From NCBI GenBank assembly GCA_003153055.1, contig PMBV01000440.1, positions 12,581 through 19,279 on the forward strand: a stretch of 6,699 nt of DNA. The letters run 5' to 3'. The notes beneath the pieces were generated by a model. The model was given only the letters and a program-made list of their open reading frames with translations. It made no database searches and was not told the origin of the DNA. The DNA is from Myxococcales bacterium. GTDB taxonomy: Bacteria > Myxococcota > Myxococcia > Myxococcales > Myxococcaceae. Positions 1 through 5,538 of this stretch are shown in pieces. The stretch's first letter is position 1. Each line of letters begins with the position of its first letter. The position numbers were made by a program, and so were the translations under genes.

Positions 1-1325
1 TTCTTCATGTCGGCCACCTCGCTCTTGAGGGAGTCCTTCTGCAGCTCGCTCAACGGGAGCCGCCACAGCTCTTCTCCCGCGCTCCGGGCCGACTCGAGCA
101 CGTCGAACATCAGCGCGTCGTCGTCACCGAAGGCCCCCACGATGTAGTTGCCGAGCGCCACCACGCAGGCGCCGGTGAGGGTGGCGACATCGATGATGGC
201 CGCGGGCTTGAGCTCGTTGGCCCAGGCCAGCACGTCGCCCAGCACCAGCCGGCCCTCGGCGTCGGTGTTGGTGATCTCCACCGTCTTGCCGAGGCGAGAG
301 ACAAGCACGTCGCCCAGGCGGTAGGCGTGGCCCGACGGCATGTTCTCGCAGGCGCCCATGAAGGCATGCACCGGGAAGGGCGGAGCCAGGCTGGCGATGA
401 CCTTCATCGCGCCGAGCACCGCCGCCGAGCCGGCCATGTCAGTCTTCATGTCCATCATCGAGTCTGACGGCTTGAGCGAGAGCCCTCCGGAGTCGAAGGT
501 GATGGCCTTTCCGACGAGGCACAGCGGCTTGGCCTTGGCCTTGGCGGCGCCCTTGGGAATGTAGCTCAGCTGCACCAGGCGGGGCTCTTCCTCGCTGCCC
601 TTGGCCACGCCGAGGAACATGCCCATCTCGAGGGAGGCGATCTTCTTTCGATCGCCCACGGTAATCGACAGCCCGGCGGCCTTGGCCATCTTCTTGGCCT
701 CGAGCGCGAGCGCCGTGGGCGTCATCGTGCCGGCCGGCTCATTCACCAGATCGCGAGCCCAGTTGGTCGCCCGGGCGACCTCGAGGCCCAGCGCGAGGGA
801 GCGCTCGAGGGTCTTCGACGCCTTGGTGTCTTCAGGCAACACCAGGGTCGCCCGGCTCAGCACGGGACCCTTGTCGTCCTTGTTCGTCGTACGCCAGCGC
901 TCGTAGCGGTACGCCCCCAGCTCAAGGCCCTCGGCCACGGCCTTGACGCTCTCGGCGAGCTCGCGCACCACCGGGAGCTGAATGGCCACGCTGGTGACCT
1001 TGAGCCGCAGGGCCATCTTGGTGACTCGGCCGATGGCGAGGCGGAGGGCCTCGAGGGTGAATTTCTCCCGCGTGCCCAGGCCCACGAGAATGACCCGGTG
1101 GGTCGGCAGCTTCCCGTGGGTGTGGAGCGTGAAGATCTGCTCGGCCTTGCCCTTGAACCCCTCCTCGACGGCGAGGTGAAGGAGCAGCCCTCCCAGGGCC
1201 TCGTCGGCGCGGTGCAGCGATGCTGGCGCCGTCTTCTTCTGGACGAGGTCGGTGTCGAAGGTGACGAAGACGAGGGCATCGACGCGAGCTCGGGCGGCGT
1301 CGGTGGAGGCGAGTGCGACGTTCAT
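1..1325 (-). CDS. pepA: Leucyl aminopeptidase (peptidase family M17), 3' end cut by the window edge
   Basis: This is a cytosolic two-metal aminopeptidase that removes N-terminal residues, leucine preferentially, from peptides; family members form hexamers. I translated 441 codons from the ATG at 1325-1323 to the left edge with no frameshift or stop. The N-terminal macro-like domain spans about residues 1-165 (FKGKAEQIFTLHT, RVILVGLG) and the catalytic domain starts near 185 (ARDLVNEPAGTMTP). Expected catalytic residues are all present: metal ligands K273, D278, D296, D355 and E357, and catalytic K285 and R359. The M17 signature NTDAEGRL is at 353-360. Each key residue sits exactly three positions after its E. 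coli PepA counterpart. The E. coli enzyme is about 503 residues, so roughly 60 are missing beyond the edge; the last visible residues, ADMK, match the family. The start is supported by family-like N-terminal spacing and a GGAG at 1341-1338, though 12 nt is a long spacing. E. coli PepA also binds DNA; nothing here tests that. Confidence 0.96.
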   Translation of the reverse strand, partial: MNVALASTDAARARVDALVFVTFDTDLVQKKTAPASLHRADEALGGLLLHLAVEEGFKGKAEQIFTLHTHGKLPTHRVILVGLGTREKFTLEALRLAIGRVTKMALRLKVTSVAIQLPVVRELAESVKAVAEGLELGAYRYERWRTTNKDDKGPVLSRATLVLPEDTKASKTLERSLALGLEVARATNWARDLVNEPAGTMTPTALALEAKKMAKAAGLSITVGDRKKIASLEMGMFLGVAKGSEEEPRLVQLSYIPKGAAKAKAKPLCLVGKAITFDSGGLSLKPSDSMMDMKTDMAGSAAVLGAMKVIASLAPPFPVHAFMGACENMPSGHAYRLGDVLVSRLGKTVEITNTDAEGRLVLGDVLAWANELKPAAIIDVATLTGACVVALGNYIVGAFGDDDALMFDVLESARSAGEELWRLPLSELQKDSLKSEVADMK

Positions 1326-1437
1326 GGGGTGCTTTGGCTCCGTGGAGGCGGGCGAATCTAACCGAGGGTCGCCGTGGTGCATGGCTTTTTGAGCCAGCGA
1401 GCCCGTCGGCGGGGTACACTCCTGACAGCACTCGTCA
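1326..1437. promoter_or_regulatory. Divergent intergenic region between pepA and the phospholipase-like gene
   Basis: This 112-bp gap must hold the promoters of two divergent genes. For the plus-strand gene, TACACT at 1415-1420 is a four-of-six match to a -10 box, with no good -35 at the right distance. For pepA, TAGATT on the minus strand (1360-1355) is a similar partial match that would give a leader of about 22 nt. A small perfect inverted repeat, TGGCT and AGCCA around a five-base loop, lies at 1382-1396 and could be an operator half-site pair or a chance match. No strong Shine-Dalgarno precedes the ATG at 1438. The region's role is certain only by position; the individual boxes are weak guesses. 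Confidence 0.35.
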
Positions 1438-2334
1438 ATGCCTTCCCTGCTGACGCATCTCACCGCCGTTGAGCGCCTGGCCGCGCACGTCAACACGCTC
1501 CCCGTGGAGTTCGTCCGTGCCCTGGGCGAAGACCTCGAGTACGCCCGGTTCGGCGCGGCGCTCCCCGAGCTGCCCTGGTTCGGTGGCTGGGCGATGGGGC
1601 TCGATGCCTGGCTGGGTCGTGGCGATGCCCCCCACTTCGCCCAGATGATGACGTCGAAGGCGCCGGTGGCCTTCGGGCTCAAGGCGGCCGAGCTCGTCTC
1701 CAACGGGGCCCTGGTGGGCATCGAAGCGGGGCTGGCCTTCGTGGCTGGGTACTTCACCCAGCTGTGCGTCTCCCGAGCCGTCGAGCCGGCGATGCAGGCG
1801 CTGCTCGCGTCGAACGCCCACAAGGGCGAGTCACCTCGGCGGGCGCGCTCGCGCATCGAGTGGAGCCAGTCGCTGTTTCTGATGCAGGAGCTCCACGGCA
1901 GCCCCTTGGTGGGCACGCCCGCCGTCCGCTCGAAGCTGCAGATTCGCAAGGGCTACGCGCTCAAGGGCATCGGCGGTGGGCTCTACGAGCTCATGCGGGT
2001 GTCGTGCATCGAGGCCCTGGGCGAGGCGCCGTCGCAGTGGGAGGTCGATGGCTGGGTGCGCGGTCTGTCGCTCTTCTCGCTGGCCCTTGGGTCTCCCTTG
2101 GGGCGATTGGGGGCGATCCCCTCCATTCACTTGTCAGCTCAGGGCTTGTACCGTGGCCCCGAGCTCGACGTCTTCGCCGCGGTCGATCAAGGGCTCGATC
2201 ACACCCGGCAGGTGCTGGCGCTCCTGGGCCCGATGATGCTCCGGAACCGCTTCACCAAGGGCGCCCGGCACAAGGTCTTCGAGGTGTGCCCCGAGGGCCC
2301 GCCGGAGATCGCCCTCAAGCACCGCGCGGCCTGA
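1438..2334 (+). CDS. Zinc-dependent phospholipase C-like protein with degenerate metal ligands (tentative family)
   Basis: This 298-residue protein has no signal peptide or clear membrane span. Its layout recalls the zinc-dependent phospholipase C family (Pfam PF00882): an N-terminal histidine (MPSLLTHLTAVERLA, H7), a glycine-alanine-proline block (FGAALPELPWFGG, 38-50), a further histidine (GDAPHFAQMM, H66), a helix of the GYxTHxxxDxxxHP type (GYFTQLCVSRAVEP, 104-117), and then EWSQSLFLMQELHG (141-154). Positions I would expect to be metal ligands are altered: E44 where aspartate is usual, Q108 for histidine, and S112 for aspartate. It may therefore be a non-catalytic relative. The ATG at 1438 gives the family-like N-terminus, but no Shine-Dalgarno is evident, so translation may be leaderless or weakly initiated. 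It diverges from pepA and converges on the downstream regulator gene, leaving 9 bp. The reading frame is well supported. The family assignment is from memory of motif layout; if wrong, this is a hypothetical protein of unknown role. Confidence 0.85.
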   Translation: MPSLLTHLTAVERLAAHVNTLPVEFVRALGEDLEYARFGAALPELPWFGGWAMGLDAWLGRGDAPHFAQMMTSKAPVAFGLKAAELVSNGALVGIEAGLAFVAGYFTQLCVSRAVEPAMQALLASNAHKGESPRRARSRIEWSQSLFLMQELHGSPLVGTPAVRSKLQIRKGYALKGIGGGLYELMRVSCIEALGEAPSQWEVDGWVRGLSLFSLALGSPLGRLGAIPSIHLSAQGLYRGPELDVFAAVDQGLDHTRQVLALLGPMMLRNRFTKGARHKVFEVCPEGPPEIALKHRAA

Positions 2335-2342
2335 GCCTCAGG
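2330..2342. repeat. Perfect 13-nt inverted repeat across the stop codon in a 9-bp convergent gap
   Basis: CCTGAG and CTCAGG flank a single central C. The left arm contains the TGA stop of the plus-strand gene, and the right arm ends just before the TAG of the convergent regulator gene. A one-base loop is sterically impossible, so any RNA hairpin would have only about four base pairs, and no T-run follows on either strand. It is a weak candidate for a shared bidirectional end signal or a dyad protein site, and chance is possible. Confidence 0.25.
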
Positions 2343-2343
2343 G

Positions 2344-3819
2344 CTACTTCTTGCGCTCGGTGCGGTCGTGGGTCACCAAGGGCGAGAAGAAACACTCCTT
2401 CTTGGTGTACTCGTCGAACGAGAAAGCGAAGCGGTAGCTCGCCGCCGAGCGCTGGTTGCAGTCGGTGCGCTCGCAGAACCGGCACGACACTCCAATGGGC
2501 ACCGCGTCGCGCTTGGGGTCGGTGGTGGTGAACCCATAGGCCAGGTGCTTGGCGTTCTCGGCGTGGGTCCCCAGCGCGATGGAATACGCCGTTCCGCGCA
2601 CGATGGAGCCCTCGACTGCTTGGAGCTGAACGTGGGCGAAGTCGAACCAGGTCGTCCCGTCGGGCATCTGGGAGTACTGCCGGGTGATCTGCGAGGGCTT
2701 GAGGAAGGCGAGGTGGGCGGCCCACTTGCCGCACGAGCCCGAGCTCGAGAACTTGAACCCGGTGCCCGAGTACCGCTTCGACACGTTGCCGGCCAGGTCG
2801 GTTCGCAAGAAGTGGAAGGGGAGGCCCCGGCGCTTGGGGTCGGCCAGGTTGCACACCCGGTGGGCCACCGTCTCGTAGGTGACTCCGAAGCTGGTGGCGA
2901 CCAGCTCGATGTCGTAGCGCGTGCGCTGCACCTCCTTGAAGAACTCGCCGTAGGGCAACATGAGGGCGCCCGCGAAGTAGTTGGCCAGGTTGACCTTGAT
3001 GAGCCGGGGCGTCTCGGCGTGCTTGGTCTTCGAGCCGACCATTCGGTCGAGGAGTCGGGTGCGGTCGAGCACCAACAGGCCGATGGTGGCCGCGAGCTGA
3101 AACTTGAGGGGCAGCTCGGTGAGGGAGGGCGAGATCGAGACGGTGCGATTCTCGAGATCCATGCGCCGCACCACCGAGCTCCCGGAGGGCGGGTCTTCGA
3201 CCCGAGTGACGATCTGGAACCGGCTCTCGAGGGCCCGAATCAGTTGCGTGGAGGAAAGGAAGCGGTCGGCGCCCAGGTCGCGGCGCACGGCCTCGGCCTC
3301 CTCCTCGAGCTCGGGGAAGTAGTTCTGGTGCGCCTGGAGGAAGTCGGAGACCTCGTCGAAGGGAGAGTAGTCGACCCGCCCCTCGGCACCGGAGGTGCGC
3401 GCCCGCTCTTCGCTCGAGAGCTGGGCCATGACGTTCTCGAGCTGGGTGCGGGTGTTCTTGTAGAGGTTGAACAGCGCCGCCACCGTGCCCGCCAGCTTGG
3501 GCTCGGCCGAGAGCGACTGGAGCGACTCGGGGTCCAAGTCGAGGGTCTTGAGCAACGGCTCGTCGAGGAGTCGCGCCAGGGCCTGATCGACGCGCCCTTC
3601 GCCGAGCTGAGACATGAACTGCTCGGGGTCGACCTCGAAGAAGCGGAGCGCCTTCCACAACAGGGGGAAGGGCGTCACCCGCTTACCCTTCTCGATGAGG
3701 TTCAGGTACGCCGGGCTGACGCCGAGCTCCCGGGCCGCGTCTGCCTGCTTGATGGTCTTGGACAGTCTGAGCGCCCGAAGCCGATGTCCAACGTTCGCAT
3801 TGAGCGCCGTCTCGTTCAT
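2344..3819 (-). CDS. XRE-type regulator with degenerate ImmA/IrrE-like domain and short-chain acyl (ScfR/DUF2083) C-terminal domain
   Basis: This is a 491-residue DNA-binding regulator of the RamB/PrpR/ScfR architecture. An XRE helix-turn-helix lies at about 11-65 (GHRLRALRLSKTIKQADAAR, then ELGVSPAYLNLIEKGKR). An acidic helical linker follows (about 155-185). An IrrE/M78-like domain at about 220-330 keeps NYFAGALMLPYGEF (280-293), but the metalloprotease HExxH position reads QLAATIG (241-247), so protease activity is not expected. The C-terminal domain has GLPFHFLRTDLAGNVSKRYS, MPDGTTWFDFA (385-395) and GVSCRFCERTDCNQR (443-457). Relatives control acetate, glyoxylate or propionate (methylcitrate) genes; mycobacterial PrpR is reported to bind acyl-CoA and an iron-sulfur cluster. 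C363, C446, C449 and C454 are obvious candidate ligands here. The start is the ATG 7 bp after the FKBP stop, so co-transcription with FKBP is likely. No glyoxylate or methylcitrate genes are in view, so the targets are unknown. Confidence 0.93.
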   Translation of the reverse strand: MNETALNANVGHRLRALRLSKTIKQADAARELGVSPAYLNLIEKGKRVTPFPLLWKALRFFEVDPEQFMSQLGEGRVDQALARLLDEPLLKTLDLDPESLQSLSAEPKLAGTVAALFNLYKNTRTQLENVMAQLSSEERARTSGAEGRVDYSPFDEVSDFLQAHQNYFPELEEEAEAVRRDLGADRFLSSTQLIRALESRFQIVTRVEDPPSGSSVVRRMDLENRTVSISPSLTELPLKFQLAATIGLLVLDRTRLLDRMVGSKTKHAETPRLIKVNLANYFAGALMLPYGEFFKEVQRTRYDIELVATSFGVTYETVAHRVCNLADPKRRGLPFHFLRTDLAGNVSKRYSGTGFKFSSSGSCGKWAAHLAFLKPSQITRQYSQMPDGTTWFDFAHVQLQAVEGSIVRGTAYSIALGTHAENAKHLAYGFTTTDPKRDAVPIGVSCRFCERTDCNQRSAASYRFAFSFDEYTKKECFFSPLVTHDRTERKK

Positions 3820-3826
3820 GAGTGGG

Positions 3827-4156
3827 TCACTTCGACGCGACCGCCAGAAGCTCGACCTCGAAGATCAAGGTGGCGTTCGCGGGGATCACCGGCGGGAAGC
3901 CTCGAGCGCCGTAGCCGAGGCTGGGTGGCACGGTGAGCCGTCGAAGGCCTCCGATGCGCATGCCAGCCACGCCTTGATCCCACCCGGCGATGACCTGCCC
4001 GGCGCCGAGGGCGAACTCGAAGGGCTGGCTTCGATCGCGCGAGCTGTCGAACTTCTTTCCGTCGGTGAGGGTGCCCACGTAGTGCACCTGCACTCGCGTG
4101 CCCTTCACTGCCTCGGCGCCTGTGCCGACCTTCAGGTCGTCGACTTTCAACGTCAT
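3827..4156 (-). CDS. FKBP-type peptidyl-prolyl cis-trans isomerase, minimal cytosolic form
   Basis: This 109-residue protein is a single FKBP domain that catalyses cis-trans isomerisation of Xaa-Pro bonds and assists folding. It has no signal peptide, no lipobox and no trigger-factor or SlyD insert, so it should be cytosolic. The active-site set is complete and falls at the same residue numbers as human FKBP12: Y26, F36, D37, F46, F48, V55, I56, W59, Y82, I91 and F99. The loop histidine H87 of FKBP12 is phenylalanine here. Diagnostic stretches are VHYVGTLTDGKKFDSSRDR (24-42), VIAGWDQGVAGM (55-66) and IPANATLIFEVELL (91-104). The frame stays open upstream, but the ATG at 4156-4154 is fixed by a good GGAGA ribosome site 7 nt away and by family-typical length. 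It is the first gene of a probable two-gene unit with the regulator that starts 7 bp downstream. FK506 sensitivity is plausible from residue conservation but not shown. Confidence 0.96.
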   Translation of the reverse strand: MTLKVDDLKVGTGAEAVKGTRVQVHYVGTLTDGKKFDSSRDRSQPFEFALGAGQVIAGWDQGVAGMRIGGLRRLTVPPSLGYGARGFPPVIPANATLIFEVELLAVASK

Positions 4157-4163
4157 GTCATGG

Positions 4164-4168
4164 TCTCC
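4164..4168 (-). promoter_or_regulatory. Ribosome binding site of the FKBP gene
   Basis: On the minus strand the sequence reads GGAGA, 7 nt before the ATG at 4156-4154. It is the clearest Shine-Dalgarno in the window. It decides the FKBP start, because the same frame remains open far upstream and would otherwise allow a longer protein. Confidence 0.75.
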
Positions 4169-4169
4169 A

Positions 4170-4192
4170 GTGGGCCGGGGTCCTTCGCCCAC
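4170..4192 (-). promoter_or_regulatory. Stem-loop in the FKBP leader, directly upstream of its ribosome site
   Basis: GTGGGC and GCCCAC form a perfect 6-bp GC-rich stem around an 11-nt loop (4176-4186). In the FKBP mRNA the stem ends one base before the GGAGA ribosome site. It is not followed by a T-run, so it is not an intrinsic terminator. It could influence ribosome access or mRNA stability, but in GC-rich DNA a 6-bp stem can occur by chance. Confidence 0.3.
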
Positions 4193-4291
4193 GGCCGACA
4201 CCTTAGCCGCTTCCACCTCGAGGGGCGATTCGAACCTGTGCTGATCCCGGCTTTGCGCTCGGCAGCTCGTTTCGCCATGGTAAAAGCCGCC

Positions 4292-5506
4292 ATGGCATTG
4301 CTCCATCCCTTTCGTGCGGTGCGCCCGGCTCCGGCTGATGCGATCAGGGTTGCCTCCCCCCCTTACGACGTCATCAACACCGAGGAGGCCCGCGCGCTGG
4401 CCCGCGGTAACCCCGACAGCTTCCTCCACGTGTCTCGGCCCGAGATCGCGCTGCCGGTGGGCACCGACGAGCACTCCGACGAGGTGTACGCCCAAGGGGC
4501 TCGAGCCTTGGCCGACCTCGAAAAGCGCGGGGTGCTCACGCAAGACCGGGAGCCGCGGTTCTACGTGTATGCCCAACGAATGGGCGACCACCGCCAGACT
4601 GGGCTGGTGGCCTGCGCGTCGGTGGCCGAGTACCTCGACGACCGCATCAAGAAGCACGAGAAGACCCGAGCCGACAAGGAAGATGACCGCACTCGCCACA
4701 TCGATACGCTCTCGGCCCACGACGAGCCGGTGTTCCTCACCTACCGAGCCGTGCCGGGCATCGACGCCGAGATCGAAGCGGTGAAGCAGGTCGCGCCGGA
4801 GTACGACTTCACCAGCGCCGACGGGGTCGAGCATCGGCTGTGGCTCGTCGCTCCAGACGCTGGGAGCCGCCTCGAGGCCCTGTTTCGGCCCGTGCCCGCA
4901 CTCTACGTGGCCGACGGGCATCACCGCTCGGCAGCGGCGGCGCGAGTCCACGCCCGACGCAAGGGCAAGGCGGGAGACCACGGCACCTTCATGGCGGTGG
5001 TGTTCCCTCACGATCAGATGCAGATCCTGGCGTACAACCGCGTGGTGCGAGACCGGCAGGGCCGTGGCCCCGAGGCCCTGTTGGCCGAGCTGGGCAAGGT
5101 GCTCGACGTGGGGCCGGCCGATCGTCCCGAGCCCGAGTCGCCGAGGTCGTTCGGCATCTACGTGGGCAAGCGTTGGTGGCGGGCCCGGGTGCGCCCGGGG
5201 AGCTTCAACCAGGCCGACCCGGTGGGCTCGCTCGACTGCTCGCTGTGCCAAGACCTGATACTGGCGCCGATCTTCGGCATCGAGGACCCGCGCCGCGACC
5301 AAGACGTGGACTTCGTGGGAGGCATTCGGGGGGCCAAGGAGCTCGAGAAACGGGTCGATGAGCAGGGCTGGTCCCTCGCGGTGCATCTCTTCCCGACACG
5401 CATGGAGCAGGTCATGGCCGTGTCCGACGCCGGTCTCATCATGCCGCCCAAGAGCACCTGGTTCGAGCCGAAGCTCCGATCGGGCCTCTTCGTGCACCAG
5501 TTCTAG
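4292..5506 (+). CDS. DUF1015 family protein (conserved, function unknown)
   Basis: This 404-residue soluble protein matches the DUF1015 family (PF06245) along its whole length. Visible blocks are HPFRAVRPAP (5-14), SPPYDVINTEEARALA (22-37), NPDSFLHVSRPEIALP (40-55), a charged stretch KHEKTRADKEDDRTRHID (121-138), YVADGHHRSAAAARVHARR (205-223), DFVGGIRGAKELEKRVD (340-356) and the near-invariant tail MPPKSTWFEPKLRSGL (384-399). The D-G-H-H-R block resembles the G-x-x-R phosphate-binding signature of ParB/Srx-fold nucleotide-binding proteins. From memory, relatives in some Firmicutes lie beside serine biosynthesis genes. Together these suggest, without proving, nucleotide- or phosphate-linked chemistry. 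A CxxC is at C316-C319. The start is uncertain: ATG 4292 gives the family-like N-terminus, while ATG 4277, in frame, adds five residues (MVKAA); neither has a Shine-Dalgarno. It is divergent from FKBP and convergent with the ATPase gene. Confidence 0.93.
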   Translation: MALLHPFRAVRPAPADAIRVASPPYDVINTEEARALARGNPDSFLHVSRPEIALPVGTDEHSDEVYAQGARALADLEKRGVLTQDREPRFYVYAQRMGDHRQTGLVACASVAEYLDDRIKKHEKTRADKEDDRTRHIDTLSAHDEPVFLTYRAVPGIDAEIEAVKQVAPEYDFTSADGVEHRLWLVAPDAGSRLEALFRPVPALYVADGHHRSAAAARVHARRKGKAGDHGTFMAVVFPHDQMQILAYNRVVRDRQGRGPEALLAELGKVLDVGPADRPEPESPRSFGIYVGKRWWRARVRPGSFNQADPVGSLDCSLCQDLILAPIFGIEDPRRDQDVDFVGGIRGAKELEKRVDEQGWSLAVHLFPTRMEQVMAVSDAGLIMPPKSTWFEPKLRSGLFVHQF

Positions 5507-5524
5507 AGCGTGGTGAATGGCACC
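5495..5524. terminator. Weak hairpin candidate at the convergent DUF1015/ATPase junction
   Basis: TGGTG at 5511-5515 can pair with CACCA at 5495-5499, inside the end of the DUF1015 gene. Alternatively, its last four bases can pair with CACC at 5521-5524 in the gap, so the two short hairpins are mutually exclusive. The stems are only 4-5 bp and no T-run follows. The 32-bp gap (5507-5538) holds no other terminator-like sequence. This is reported because both genes must end here; support is weak. Confidence 0.15.
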
Positions 5525-5538
5525 CCTGTCGGCGCGCC

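Larger units (their letters stand above)
4157..4291. promoter_or_regulatory. Divergent intergenic region between the FKBP-regulator operon and the DUF1015 gene
   Basis: This 135-bp gap is the longest gene-free stretch. It must carry promoters for both directions. I see no convincing -35/-10 pair on either strand and no sigma-54 type -24/-12 element. It contains the FKBP ribosome site and leader hairpin on the minus side. It also holds an in-frame alternative ATG (4277) for the plus-strand gene. Confidence 0.35.

Noticed and set aside
1435..1821. A 128-codon minus-strand open frame antisense to the phospholipase-like gene
   Set aside because: There is no recognisable motif, and the opposite strand carries a motif-bearing full-length frame with a family-like N-terminus.
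2368..3936. A 522-codon plus-strand open frame antisense to the regulator and the FKBP 3' end
   Set aside because: It lies opposite a well-recognised regulator with intact domains. Its translation is rich in Gly, Glu, Val and Leu without any recognisable motif, typical of a GC-driven antisense shadow.
4222..4241. A GATTCGAACC sequence resembling a tRNA T-loop
   Set aside because: The flanking bases do not form the 5-bp T-stem on either strand, and no anticodon arm or acceptor stem can be found at the right distances. Chance match.
3614..4291. An in-frame upstream extension of the DUF1015 frame, open from 3614 and giving a 630-residue protein
   Set aside because: The extension is antisense to the regulator and FKBP genes, and DUF1015 proteins begin with the xxxHPFRAxRP block. 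Starts at 4292 or 4277 fit the family.
5531..5538. The 8-bp palindrome GGCGCGCC in the DUF1015/ATPase gap
   Set aside because: Short GC-only palindromes are expected in DNA of this composition. There is no T-run or extended stem to make it a terminator.
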